A stretch of DNA of 64,000 nucleotides from Rhyzopertha dominica (taxonomy: Eukaryota > Arthropoda > Insecta > Coleoptera > Bostrichidae). The translations under genes and the position numbers were made by a program. The stretch's first letter is position 1; every line of letters starts with the position of its first letter. The stretch spans positions 35,149,786 through 35,213,785 of the forward strand of contig QCXZ01000041.1 of NCBI GenBank assembly GCA_025024175.1, written 5' to 3'. The notes beneath the pieces are model-generated. The model saw only the letters and a list, made by a program, of their open reading frames with translations, made no database searches and was not told the origin of the DNA. This document shows, one piece after another, positions 1 to 11,900 of this stretch.

Positions 1-420
1 GCCGCTTCCTCATCACTGCGTATCTCAATCTCCTCAAAATCTCTATACGAAATTCAGTGATGACAGTTTTACTCTTGGGNTGAACTTGCAATGAATTGTC
101 CCTTGTCAATAGANAGAAAAAACACTAACGTCACCTTCACGTTCGATCANGACATTAGAATTTTATTTGTTCGGGGATAGGGTGGTCCTTTGATTTTTAT
201 CTTTNTTCCAACATNGTACNCAAGTTTCATCGCCTGTGATTATGGTCTTTAATGAATTTGGATTGGCGCTCGTACAAGTAGGCGGTGCAAATTTTGAGGT
301 GTCCAAATGGAGGAACAACATTGATGTTTATTATTTCATCTAGCTGCCTGGACGTTTTATGACGATTTGCTTACACCAAATCACGCGTACAGTTGATTTA
401 ATTTGAAGGTCGTATATTGA
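1..420 (-). pseudogene. mariner transposase fragment, cut by window edge
   Basis: The reverse strand encodes TIITGDET at about 215-245, the signature around the first catalytic Asp of mariner (DD34D) transposases. It is followed, across frameshifts and N bases, by a stretch resembling the mariner FFD...V..EF and LRRLR..V..KR blocks near 1-115. The second catalytic Asp (HDN block) would lie beyond the left edge. Upstream of TGDET (245-420) the reading is too broken to align with confidence. Several Ns fall inside (80, 114, 150, 205, 215, 220), so some breaks may be sequencing artefacts. No inverted repeat or TA duplication is visible. It is a dead partial copy; the subfamily cannot be named and it is not obviously the same one as the element at 62-63 kb. 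Confidence 0.8.
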
Positions 421-628
421 CGTTGAAGGTCGCCCAATAGAATGTCTGTTCCCGTAAAAGCTCTGTGACTAGGGTTGCCAGGCCTCCTATTTTCAATATG
501 AGTCTCCTATATTTTTACACAATCTCATATCTCATATTAAGCAGTTAAAGATGATACAGTTCTCGTGTATTTTGAAAAACAATTGTTTCGATTTAAAATT
601 CTGCGAAGTGACATGGTATGTATAGGTA

Positions 629-1093
629 TTGCGCATGGCTGATAGGGTATTGCATTGCATTGGTTTGATTTTTCCGAAAATAATTTTTGTAGCGTTTTCA
701 CAAATAGAGGCTTGTATAAATAAAATACAAAATCAACGTCTTTGTGATTCAATTAATATAAACGAAATTTTCGATGAAAATAATATTTTAAATAAAATAT
801 ATAATTTATGCATTAAAGAAAGCGAGAAATGGGTGCATATTTTAGCAAAAAGTTCCGAATTGTCCAACATAGGTAGAATAATTGCTTTTTTACTCGGTAT
901 TCCTTGTACAACAGTATATCTTGAACGCATTTTCTCAATAATGTCAAATAAGTGGACAGAATCGAGAAATAAAGCTTACGCTCAAGTTATAAAAAGTGCA
1001 TTTTCCATAACGTTGAATTACAAGATGCTATTTACTGAATTTTACAATTATGTTTCGAATGGTGGTGATTTGCTAACTAAATGTCCTAGTTAG
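629..1093 (+). pseudogene. hAT transposase C-terminal dimerisation region
   Basis: An open frame of 154 codons whose second half reads FLLGIPCTTVYLERIFSIM followed by SNKWTESRNK and a final hydrophobic helix. This matches the hAT-family C-terminal dimerisation domain (consensus: a Pro, then ERxFS, then R at fixed spacing). The first half (residues 1-80) is not diagnostic but is consistent with the region before the dimerisation domain. The zinc finger and DDE core are absent upstream, so it is a 5'-truncated copy. The frame is open over its whole length, which suggests moderate age or domestication, but nothing around it looks like a host gene. AT-rich 3' sequence with AATAAA-like signals follows (about 1195-1220). 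No terminal inverted repeats were found. Confidence 0.8.
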
Positions 1094-2320
1094 GAGTAGT
1101 TACTACCCGAGTTACTGCCCATAAATATAGTTTATGTTCATTGTTGTTGTTTTTTAATCTATTTTCTTGTACCTATATGTAATAGGAGTTTGTAAATCCG
1201 TTGTTTAATAAATATATGACGTACATATTAAACAATCACATATGCTTTTGCTGCGTCTCATATATTATTAGCTAAGCTACAAGAATTGAACACTTCATAT
1301 ACATGTACCGAAAAAGCTCTGTAAATGTATGTGTTAAAAACACGTTGAATGTTTCCCGTTATTGCTTTCATAGACATATATTTTATTGTGGTTATAACAA
1401 AATGCAAGTAACATCATCTGTCTGGTTCATTCTGTCAGGGTATATTAGTTGTAGAACTATTACTAGTACCGTACGCAGTCATGGTAGCTTACTCGGTATT
1501 CGGAGGATTCTCCGTTATCATCGCTAATAAATGGACCTGCACAGGGTTTTAAGTGGCTACCACAGTAGTGGCTCACTTCGGTTTTACTTTATCTTAGTTC
1601 TCTGTGTATCATCTGGAATATATTATACAAATTATAGAGACTGTATCTAGTCTTATTGCTTTATTTGGGAAGTTGAATAGTAATGGTAATGACAATTAAA
1701 TTCGCAGTGGCGCCAAAAGCAAGAAGGTGTAATACGCATAACAGAAAGTAAGGAGTAGTTGCAGGAGCGATTAACACCTAATCATAGGTTTTCATCCTTT
1801 TAAGGAATTTGTCAAGAAAAACGAGGTTATTCTATAATGTTTTCCTTCTCAGCCAGCTAATCAAAGTTAACACTGCTTTTATTTGTGTTTATTTGTGTGC
1901 AACCTAGCTAAGCACGTACAAGTAATTAAGGCAGATTTTAGATGGTGAAGATTCATACCGCTGGTGCTTTTGGTACAATTACATAGCGGGAAATGTATTT
2001 TCAGCTTAAACCACACAGCTGGAGGTGCAACATAAACAACACTGTGTACTATAATTACTAAAGCAAGCGCTCTATTCGTATTATTTGCAGACCTTTGTTA
2101 GCGTCTCTTCATACAGCTAAGGATCCCGGACTGCATGCAGCAGTTTTAACTTGCCCGAAGTTCCGAGCAAGCCCTGAGAGCAAAACCGCACATTTTGCAT
2201 AATTCTAAAATTTCTCGTTTAAAACCAGACCGGCAGATAGATCCCTTCGTTTAACTTTCTAGGATGCATGCTAAATTGCCTTATCTAATAAAACAATGGC
2301 GGAAAAATACGATTGTGACG
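1094..2320. other. no recognised gene
   Basis: AT-rich DNA following the hAT fragment. There are short open frames without recognisable motifs. An isolated TGGCGCC at 1708-1714 follows a CA dinucleotide, as a primer-binding site would after an LTR, but no LTR start or partner could be found. Confidence 0.6.
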
Positions 2321-2329
2321 TTAAATTAG

Positions 2330-2640
2330 GCTAAAAACGTGTGACATATGCAAATGCCGTCCTATCTGCGAGCCACAGCGCACTCACACACGGGTTTTAA
2401 TGTAAAGTTTCGGACTATGTAAGTTATCTCTTTATCCATCACCGCTCTTATCGCCATTAATCATGGCTTACAATGGTCGGCCATGGAAGTGGCTCGCTCT
2501 GTTCGGTTTAGATATGCGAAACACGCGGATTAAAATGGTAACAGTCATTGCGAAAGCTTCCTCGGAAATGCTGCCTGAGCGGAACTATTTTCAACAAACG
2601 GCCTGGTAAAAAGACAGATTATTCCCATAATAACCGGGCG
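2330..2640. promoter_or_regulatory. candidate conserved noncoding / enhancer-like block
   Basis: A less AT-rich, non-repetitive block with clustered homeodomain- and POU-like words: ATATGCAAAT, GCCATTAATCA and GCGGATTAAAAT. There is no open frame of interest. The part from 2521 on is repeated at 6398-6508 in the same orientation with roughly 80% identity by eye. The call rests on composition and motif clustering only. Cross-species conservation cannot be seen from here. Confidence 0.25.
2521..2633 (+). repeat. dispersed direct repeat, copy 1 (partner 6398-6508)
   Basis: Shares an ordered series of blocks with 6398-6508: CACGCGGATTAAAAT, AACAGTCATT, TCCTCGGA, GCGGAACTA, then GTAAAAAGAC and GGATTATTTCCATAA-like ends. 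Identity is roughly 80% with small indels. There are no terminal repeats or target duplications. It could be a duplicated regulatory element or an old transposon remnant. Confidence 0.65.
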
Positions 2641-3960
2641 GTTAACCCCACAGGTCATTCACTATGTCTTTGAAAAATATTATTAGCATATTATTCATAA
2701 CACTTTTTGACTTAAGAAATAGGTTAAATACTCATCTATGCGTTAGAAAATTTAGATTAATTTCATACATAAAGAATCCAACCACACGTCGGTTTTTATT
2801 CTTCTGATAACATCTTGAGACAAATGACACAGATGGCGCTACTGTTGTTCCTAGTACGGCGTTATCGATGATTTTTTTTCTAAAGCCTTTTTCAGATTAC
2901 GGCGAAACAGCATATGTTCACGCAATATTTCCAATGCTGCAGTGTAATGTGTTCGAATGAGCGCAAAGTGAAACTGTTAGCGGAGAGCGATTTTTATTCA
3001 AATACAGTCCACTGTCACGTGTCACTCCGTAATCGGCTAACCCAGTGGAGAAGGGCGTGAGTTAATGAAACAAACAAAAAAATAGCATCGTTTCATAAAA
3101 TATATATAAGTGATAATAAAAATTTTATTTATAAAGAATAAAGGATTCAATGGGTACCAAGCAGTTCGTCAATATCGGAGCGTGCCGAAGGCGCGGAACT
3201 GGCACGTTCGCCAACGATTACTTTTTTTGTGGTTATTCAAGGAACAAAAGAAATACTAATACTTATTCAAAGACAAACATATATAATGGAGCAACGTATA
3301 AATACTGGAACCGTAAGTAACATTTACCCCATTTTAAATTATTTACAGCCACTACAACTAAATGATAAAGAACATCAACACTACATTTTTATTAAATTAT
3401 TCGCATATAAACCTCAATTAATAATGAGTTTAGGTGACAGCTAGGGCAATCGCTCTTGCAAAGGTTATGGAGTTTGGGAAGGAGACAATAATACTTAGGT
3501 CTTCCGCGCTAATTCCTCACAAAATGTGTAGGTACTGATAACTGGGAACGTAAAAATGTAAGTTAATCACCAAGACTGGTGTTAATTTCTGAATGAAACC
3601 AGGTATACTAGAATATAACTATATTAAACACTGTGTGTTGATCAAACAGCTCTCGGGCTCAAGCTATCTTGTTTATAACAACGATCTATAAACTGCGGTT
3701 TTCCTCAACGATGATGGAATTCCGGAAATGTGTAACATGAAGGCATTGAACTTCTCTAGCATTGCATCTTGCTTCAGCATATGTAAGATTCATGTCTGCG
3801 TTGTCATCAAACTTCAAACGTAAATGTGACAATTTCAATAGCTTATAAAACGCGTATGAAACAATTCATTGGGTGCGCTAAGTATCAAACTTAATTTTGT
3901 GTTACTCTATCTCATTTCAGTGTTATACCAGTTCCCCATAAATATGCTGACGATGGATGT
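2641..3960. other. no recognised gene
   Basis: AT-rich DNA. Open frames here are short and lack recognisable domains. Nothing else could be supported. Confidence 0.6.
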
Positions 3961-4029
3961 TTTTAGACTTAATGGCTTTAATACAAACCTTCCGATCATT
4001 TACTTTTTATTAAGTTAAAAAATCTAACA

Positions 4030-4310
4030 TTGTACGCACTTTTTGTGTTGGAAATATTGTGTCTTACAAAACAAGAACTGGGAAACTATGGGCAGCATTG
4101 TGATCGTCGCAAGCATGGTACCAGGAGAAATAAAAATTTATTAGATAAATGCAAAAATGTTGGTATCCCCTATTTTAACAGTCTTCCGTCACGTATACGC
4201 TCTTTGAATAACATGTCATTTAAAAAAGAGCTGAAGGCATTTCTCTTATCGAAACAGTACGGTAAAGAAGAGTTTTTCTCTGTTGTCCAGGATTTGCCTT
4301 AATTGTGTAG
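4030..4310 (+). pseudogene. LINE (Jockey/CR1 type) ORF2 C-terminal end
   Basis: The frame reads RRNKNLLDKCKNVGIPYFNS, then LPSRIRSLNN and FKKELKAFLLSKQYGKEEFF. This is the usual C-terminus of Jockey/CR1-superfamily ORF2 proteins: small basic stretch, G..YFN.LP, FK..LK.FLL, Y...EF. The stop at about 4300 is followed by a T-rich, GTATATG-containing tail typical of the 3' UTR. Reverse transcriptase and endonuclease are missing upstream, as expected from 5' truncation during target-primed reverse transcription. The exact 3' end and any target duplication could not be fixed. Confidence 0.75.
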
Positions 4311-4429
4311 ATATGTCTTAATACTTACTTGTACTATATGTGTATATGTTAAACGTTCAATTTTTTATCTTGACGTGTGTATAAACTGTATTGTTTGTAG
4401 CACTATTATTTTGCAATATTGTTAGATTT

Positions 4430-5510
4430 TGAGTAGTGAACAAAACATGCATTTTTTAAATGGAACTACCTACTTTTTAGGTCGGATTCTGATTATACAT
4501 CTAATTCTGAATAAAAAATTATTAAGATACATGAGCCCTAAAATTAAAGGTTTCGAAGACGTATTGGTAATCTAGTTATCGTGCTTACCCAATTGGTGGA
4601 TATATTTGAAAAATGTTTCAAATAAAAGTAGTAGCAGTCAAGGAGTATTCGTTAACCTAGTACAGCACATTTACACAGCGTAGCCAGATTTAGAGTATTG
4701 AAATAAACTTGCCTCTTTTTTAAATACAATCAGTTGGATGAGCACGATAATGGACCAACCATGCGTTCGGAGCTGTTAATTTTAAAGCAAATGCATTTCA
4801 ATAATTTTTTGCTCAGAATTTAACGTATAATTAGAATTCGGTGTAAAAAGTAGATAGGTAGTTCTATTTAAAAAAATGCAAGTTTGGTTCAGTACTCGAA
4901 AACTGGCAACGCTGTGTAGATGTGCTATACTGAGTTATCGAATACTCATTGGTTGCTACCACTTTTATTTAACCGTTAACCGATAATTTTAGAGCACATA
5001 TATCTTAATATTTTTTTAATTAGAATTAGATGTGTAATCAGAATCCGTCCTAAAAAGGAGGTGGTTCTAAATTAAAAAAAAAATGTTTGTTTCAGTACTC
5101 GAAATCTGGCAACGCTGGATAAAAGTGCTATATACTCCTCCTTGGTTGCTACAACTTTATTCGACACATAGGTATTCTCTAAAACTTTAAATAAGGCCGT
5201 CATCTAGGTGAGCACGATAACTGGACCACCCATGCGTATCTTGAAAATCATCAATTTTAAGACATGTATCTCTTTAAAATTTTTTGCTCAGAATTTGATT
5301 TGCGATCAGCATCCGGAATAAAAAGTGGGTAGATCTATTGAAAAAAAATGCAAGTTTGGTTCATTACTCGAAATCTGGCAACGTTGTGTAAATTTGCTAT
5401 ACCGGGTTATCGAGTACTCCTTGGTTGCTACAACGTTTATTTGAAACATTTTTCTCTAAAACTTTAAATAAAGCCGTTAATTGGGTGAGCACGATAACTG
5501 CACACCCTGT
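4430..5510. repeat. four-unit repeat, first unit inverted
   Basis: Three direct units share the anchor CTCGAA(A)TCTGGCAACG at about 4895, 5098 and 5367 (spacing about 203 and 269 bp). The same anchor appears reverse-complemented at about 4680-4700. Each unit also carries TTGGTTGCTAC, CTCTAAAACTTTAAATAA and GTGAGCACGATAACTG. The inverted unit gives the whole block facing ends: AGTTATCGTGCTTACCC near 4578 and GGGTGAGCACGATAACT near 5484. The right end reads ACACCCTGTATA, a common terminus of insect repeats. It looks like a nonautonomous element that gained internal copies of one arm. No coding capacity. Confidence 0.75.
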
Positions 5511-5519
5511 ATATTGGGT

Positions 5520-6090
5520 GTTGCAACCGTAAGCCACCGATCACAGGTTAATATTTAATATAATTCTTTAGTTACCATCGTTCATTTCCCTCCTAATCTC
5601 AATCCTAATTTTACTGATCACGAACGACACCCATGAAGCAAAATCGATTTTCTTGCACACTTGGGCATCATTGTGCATTTCCATCATAGTATTAATCCAG
5701 ATATGACATGCACCATTCTACTCAGCAAAAAGATCACGTTCAACGATACCTCATGTAGCACAATAGATTTTGCAACATTAACTACCATGTAGGTAGTCTT
5801 AATCCAAATCATCAGCATCAAAATTGCTTCAACGACATCCATAAAGAAAATTAAATTTGTGCACCATTAGCTGCCATAGTGCCGAGACCTCACTATCTTC
5901 AGCAGCATCGAGCACATAAGCACCCCCTTTAGTGGGATGCACTATAAATTGTAGGTTTATCTTGAAAAGTACACAAGATGCTATAAAATCCTAATGCATA
6001 ATTACGATACCATACCAAAAACTAGACAAAAAAGCTTAATTAATTCCAAGTGGTCCAAGCGCAGCAAGCTTTTGCAGTTTTATCAATAGC
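5520..6090. other. no recognised gene
   Basis: No open frame or repeat of note. Several CATCA/AGCAGCAT-rich words occur but form no clear array. Confidence 0.6.
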
Positions 6091-6097
6091 AAAATTT

Positions 6098-6166
6098 TTG
6101 CGAGAATTAGGGTGTGGATGACACCATGTCATCTAGTAGCAAAACGGTATCACCCACTCGTACGGG
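6098..6166 (+). repeat. retrozyme-body fragment without ribozyme
   Basis: The words TTGCGAGAATTA, GTTGATGACACCAT-like, CATC(T/C)AGT(A/G)GCAA and ACGGTATCA match, in order, the spacer between the hammerhead motifs at about 22692-22770. Identity is roughly 80%. No hammerhead core is present on either side, so this is a truncated or decayed copy. Confidence 0.6.
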
Positions 6167-6397
6167 TACAGACGGGTACGGACTGTGTTAAATGCAGTCA
6201 CTGCATCATTCAACAGTATCTTGTTGAGAAAAGGATATATACACTGTGGCCTGTTAATTTAAATATCCTTGCAATTAAATAGCATCCATATAATGTACCG
6301 TAAAACGAAATTATCAAGCCATCAATCTGAAACAGGTCGAATTCTTTCAAGCTATTTAAAACTGCAACTTCCCATTAGCGCAATAAGGCATAGCAAT

Positions 6398-6508
6398 CAC
6401 GCGGATTAAAATAGCAACAGTCATTTGCAAAGACATCCTCGGATATACTTGCTAAGCGGAACTAATTTCGGCAAACCGCCGAGTAAAAAGACGGATTATT
6501 TCCATAAA
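6398..6508 (+). repeat. dispersed direct repeat, copy 2 (partner 2521-2633)
   Basis: Same block order as copy 1, including the CACGCGGATTAAAAT core and the GTAAAAAGACGGATTATT end. The surrounding DNA is unrelated, so only this segment was duplicated. Confidence 0.65.
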
Positions 6509-6519
6509 ATGCTGGCATT

Positions 6520-7105
6520 TATGCTTTTATGGCTTACTTAAAAGCAATGTTCCTTTAGCATAAACGCCACGTCACGTTCCTAATAGATCAAATAATGACT
6601 CATGTGGATAGGGGCGGCTACTGCAAAGACCTACGAAACCAGCAGGCTATTTGTAGATTTCGACATCTAGAAAAAAGATCCAAACGGTTAGTTTAATGCA
6701 TTTATTTCCAGAGTGGCGTTATTGATCTGAGCTTACTGTTTTAATGAATAATGGTAGCTCAAATTTGTTTAGAAATTATACATGACTTAGGCCGTTCCAC
6801 TTTAGATCACTTGTACGCGGGCGTTCCTTTGTTTTTAATAAATATACATAATTCTAACTTCTTAACTTAAATAACTGACGCCTTCTTAATGTAAGCTAAG
6901 AATAAGCACGAGCTTAAGACACGTACGTTGTATGCGGTCTCTAGACCGCAAGTACTTACTTCTTCACTTGTTTGCACATTACAGAATGCTTCTTAAATTG
7001 TCACTTCTCATAATTGTAAAATGCTTTGGCTTAATTATATAAATGAGGTCAGTCCTACTCCATGCATAATAAGGAAATATTTGGACACAAAAAATGTAAT
7101 TACTT
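6520..7105. other. no recognised gene
   Basis: AT-rich DNA with no supported feature. Confidence 0.6.
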
Positions 7106-7114
7106 TATACTTAC

Positions 7115-7500
7115 CTATTTATTACAAGACGAAGTTCTTTTCCGTGTAGCAATTCCCACGTTCTTTCTTTGACGTGCTTCATTAAATTTTGTACATTACT
7201 GTCGCTGATAAGCTCCTCAAATTTTTTTCCAATTTTTCATATCTTCTTTTATTTTAGCAATTTTTGATTAACCATAGCCCTGCAACGCTCAAAATCGGAT
7301 TTGAGGTACTTTTCGTCATCAATCCCACATGTTGATTTTGTCAGTAACTGTGTGTTGTTGAGCTCGTTTTGGCAATTAAATACTGGTGCTCGTCATGATT
7401 AGGATATTTCTGCACTTTAGATGTGTTAGAAACCGTAACACTTCGCATGCACCGCTAAATGATGCCAGCCAATTTTCATTTCTAGCTTCTGACTGTGAGT
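7115..7500 (-). pseudogene. exon-like degenerate coding fragment with splice donor
   Basis: On the reverse strand a protein-like reading runs, in shifting frames, through SEARNENWLASFSGACEV (about 7500-7440), STCGIDDEKYLKSDFERCRA, KIKEDMKNWKKFEEL and SDSNVQNLMKHVKERTWELL, then HGKELRLVIN. It ends at a strong splice-donor consensus, GTAAGTATA, read at 7114-7106. At least two frameshifts sit in or near A-runs. The amino-acid composition is clearly protein-like, with charged helices and Trp, but I do not recognise the family. It is either a decayed exon of a duplicated gene or an exon of a transposon-encoded gene. The donor argues against a processed copy. Confidence 0.4.
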
Positions 7501-7509
7501 GCGTGTTAT

Positions 7510-7990
7510 TGTGTGAATCAGTAAAAGTGTAAAAGATTTATATTAGAGAGAAAATATAATAGTAATTGACAAACGATGTTTTAGTCTCTCAACTAAAAAG
7601 TAATCAATAAAAAGTATATAAAAAATATATATTTAAGAAGAATGCTTTTATGTTGGCGTCCTAAACAGTAGTAAATAAGAATATCCAGGAAATAATAAAA
7701 TAAAAATATTTTTTACAATTAAAAGCATTCTTGGGTGCTGGTCTTTTTTTTCAAAGTGTAACATAAATACCTATACTTTTTGCCTTATTGGAAGCACTTT
7801 AATTAATTGGGCAAGAAATGAGATGTCGTAATTGGAAAATTCAGGGAACTTCTGTAATACAAAGAAATAGATAACCGTTCAAAATGGTGTACGCTAATAA
7901 AATTGCTTCTGTTATTTACTAATAACCTTTTTCCCTGAATAGCTCGTAGCACAAACATTTCTTGTAAATTTACGTTCATTAAGAGGTATG
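7510..7990. other. no recognised gene
   Basis: AT-rich DNA between the exon-like fragment and the GC-rich TIR element. Nothing supported. Confidence 0.6.
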
Positions 7991-7992
7991 GC

Positions 7993-8942
7993 ATGGTCAC
8001 CTTTAAGAAGGCCGCGGCCGCATCAATTTGGCAACAGCGCTCGCAAGGTCCGCTCGGTTTAAATTGAATGGATTGATACTACTGTACTCCTTGCACTAGT
8101 GTAGTGTGTTCAGACCCAACATTTGGAATATAGATTTGGCTGTTACATACAAACAGCCGACAGAAATTTTGATATAATCGCTAATGAAGTTTTCGAGTCA
8201 GAACCAACACTGCAGATTAATAATAATAATAATATATATTTGCACTTAGACTTCATGCTTCGAGAATGTCTGTGAAGTACTACCAAAAGATCAATCATTG
8301 TTTCACTAGAAATAACTTAAGTACATAAAATTTATTTTTTAGCGTATGTGGTCGTCGTAATGCTCATATAATAGATCCTTTGTCTCAGTATTTTAGATGA
8401 TTAAAAATAAAGCAGACCTCGATATAACAAGTAAGTACAATTCAACATTTAGAGTTAAATTAATACTGCGATTTGTGTCAGAGTATGCACGCCATGACAT
8501 TTATCTGGTTTTCCGTAATGCACGAAGTGTTTGCCTTTGACTCTAAATGTTGTTCCTATTCAAGTTTTCGCGACAATTCCTTCTATGATATAAAATTCCA
8601 CTCTTCCTGTATAATTTTGCCGCTGGAAGTTTTTCTGATTTTCAAAAATTTACAGTCTCGATACTTCGAAATAACACTATATACCTCAATTTTATTTATC
8701 TCAGTTTCAAGTGAAATTGAAGCCAATATGGCAACGGATATGCATTTTCAAAACGGATGTCAGCTTTTACGAAATTTGAGGAATACTCTGAAAAAAAAAA
8801 TACCTCAAGAGCCCTATGAATAAAGTAGGTTTGACGTTATATATTTTAGGAGCGCGACTTTTGGAACCCGGCGAGTCGGCCTTATGCTACAACAAATGCG
8901 CTGTTGCCATTTACTACGGCCGCGGCCTTGTTAGAGGTGGCC
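7993..8942 (+). mobile_element. GC-rich-TIR DNA element, copy 1 (deleted)
   Basis: The ends are inverted repeats of about 48 bp. The left reads TGGTCACCT, then AAGGCCGCGGCCG, then TTGGCAACAGCGC. The right is the complement with a few changes. An inverted, longer relative lies at 51436-52995. The two align from end to end except for about 650 bp missing here between about 8320 and 8341. The alignable inside includes GTAGTGTGTTCAGACC and GTGGTCGTC(G/A)TAATGCTC. No intact protein remains: one frame of 116 codons at 8473-8823 is not kept in the partner. No clean target duplication was found. The TIR matches no superfamily I can name, so it is probably a nonautonomous DNA transposon. Confidence 0.75.
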
Positions 8943-8959
8943 GCGGATATGGTCTTCAT

Positions 8960-11900
8960 TATCTCACATACTAGTAGTCCTAGAGCTTCGAGGACAAAAA
9001 TTGCTTATCTAAGATGGTAAAACAACCGCTAGAAGGCGGTATTGCATCATCGCCTTATAAAGGTTGTGCATGAGGTTATTTCTGTAATAAAAATATGTTG
9101 TAATTATTACTTAGCTATTCAGACAACTCTTATCATTTGTGTACCAAACGCTTTTTTTAATCAAAATATGGCTTTCGACGAGGCATTATCTAAACATTTT
9201 AATTACATATCGACTGTCTTAAAATTATTAAACACAAGTTTTCATGTACTTTAAAGAAAAAAGAATGTAGATTAATCTGGTGAAAACAGTATAACATTAT
9301 AAGAAATATCATTATTTAGATAAAACATGAAGAAAACGCCAACATCTAACATTGCGTTTTGTAGAGATATACAAGATTATGTACCTTGTCTAATTAAATC
9401 GGTCAAAACAAACTCGAGTTATTTGCCATTCCGTATTTCTAATGTTTACATGGCCTGCACTCCTCCATTTGACATACGAGAATGATAATTAAATTTTAAC
9501 TACTGGATGCTTTTATTTTTTATTATGATAAAGATGGTACAAACATGATATTTGCAATTTGGACATACTGCAATGAAATTAATATGGTGAAATAAGGCAG
9601 GTTGCTTTGTACAAAAGCATTACTCTCGATTATTGAACATTGTTTGATATTCAGGGAAACATATTTCCCAAACATCGTTCTCCAGTGGGGTGTAATAATA
9701 GCTGTATCACTTCCATACCAGTGGAGTGAAGATGATTCACAGTTAACATGGACTTTAACGCAGGAAACCTAAAAAAAGAATTGACTACACCTATCAAGTA
9801 ACATGTATTATCTGTCACGACGGTTTCAACAAGTATAAGGTCTGTTTATATCCGTTGGTGCTATTAACCTGATACCGATGAAATANAATAACACACGCGA
9901 CAAATAGCAAATAAATACTTTAACTCGTGCTATTGTATAGACACAAGCCTTTGATTGCAGGATGTGTAACAGACAATTCGCAGATAAACGTCTACCTATT
10001 ATTTGCTTGTATATCACATGGAAACACTGTGTGCAGCCGGCTCCAAAATTAAAGTAACGTTTGCATATTAATACTGGGCTAAAACATTATTATAGACTCA
10101 ACTAATATTGCTCAGCTTTTTTATACTAGGCAGTAGAGATTCACAACGTCATTAGTATACATTTATAAATAATGCTCTAATTAACTTGGAGATAACAATT
10201 CAAAGCTACCTACCGTATTATTAATTTGGTTACCGACTGTAGATACCTAGGTTCTACTATTTAGAAATACATGCGCATAGTCATCCTGACTACCATTAGA
10301 AACGTGAAGTTAAAACGAATTGTTATTTTTATGGTAAAATAATAAAACTGCCATCCTTTCATAGAACAGTAATTGACAAGCACGAATAGTTACCAAATGC
10401 AATCTTGTCTTTGTGGTAAAACAACAAAGTCGTTTGCAGGTGTTTCACATGAACACATAGTTCAGATAAAGTGTGAAATGTCACAAAGGTATTGTATCAC
10501 TACATGGTCTTGCATATTTGAGAATCAACGCAACATTACAAAATACTTACCCGTATTGCGAAAGTACGTGTTTCGAATATTCATAAAGTCTTTAAAAATG
10601 TAGTGTTATTGCAAAGCTGCTCACTGCCTTCAGCTGCTTTTACACTGCTAAGCCAGAGTTTGGCTATGTTTACTAATATTGAAGACTCATTTAATTCCAA
10701 GTTTTTACGGTTTAGAAAAGCGATTTGGAACAGTGAGTTTGAATTTAAGGTCATAACTTACAAGTATAGCATAAAATTTTCTTCTCCAACTGTTAATTCT
10801 GCCCTCCCGATTCATAACCTGTCATCCCTGATACGTCTGATATTGTATTGGGTATTATCGACCAGGTGTTCCGCGCGCTACGCACTAATACTGAATGCTA
10901 ATGATGAACGTTTAGAAACCCTATTGTTGTAGAATAAGCGCTGTATTCATAGAGAGCTTACATTCTGCCCTTGTTTGTATGGCGTAAATACTGGTGTAGG
11001 CAGCGGACTGATTTTATGGGGTTCCTTTGAATTAGTGAGTGAAAATACCCATCAGATGCAACCAGGCCTGTTTCGTAGTATAAGGCAAATTATTGTAGCT
11101 GGATCTAGTTGTGTTTTAGAATAACACTATCGGTGTACTCCGCAGCTAAAGTCTGAACGCGTTAAGCTAGAGGGTTCGGACAAAATTTGTCCAAGGTCAT
11201 TGAAAAATGGATCATTTTGCAATTATTTGTTTTTCTCGAATCCAAGATGGCGTGCGCTATAAACTCGAAAATTTTGAATAGCAAGCAGCAGGCGCACAGG
11301 TATTTTGACTTTGAAATTTTTAAAATTGACTTGCCGATATTACGTAACATGTGTGATGACATCTTGGGTATTATTTGGTACTATTAAAAACTTTTAGTTA
11401 GTAGCATCGTGGATTTTAGAAAATAAACTTTTTAAGGAAGTCATTTTTCGACCGTCTTATCCCTATCTACTTAAACCATTTAAAATTACCCGTTCAGAAG
11501 TTAATATAGGGGGAGGCACTGCATATTAGTTTAGTGTTCCATAACAAATGATTTCAATCCTTTTCCTACCCCATCAATAATTGCGTAGGATTATTTATCT
11601 AAAGCTAACAAGACGGACTTTATGAATGTGGCGTTCGGATTACTGTACTGTTTAATTCAAGACAACCTTAATTATTTAGTTCTGCCTGTACACGTGTATA
11701 GAGAGTGAACATTGTCTATTTCATTCCACCGCAAAATATGTCTAAGGAACCGGAACTGTAGTTATTGTACAAAAAGGCTATGATGCTATTTCATACTTTG
11801 TCCATAAAAGATCAGTATGAATTATGTTTCCAGTACGAAAACTTGAACAATGACAGAAAGACTACTGTAGAAAAATAGATGGAGTATATAAAGCAAAAGG

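Noticed and set aside
1300..1714. Possible LTR ending before TGGCGCC
   Set aside because: Only a 7-base primer-site match and a CA before it. No LTR start, promoter arrangement or partner copy was found.
10373..10932. Adjoining open frames of 76 and 109 codons
   Set aside because: The second begins at GTG, neither has a recognisable domain, and eukaryotic genes are not organised this way.
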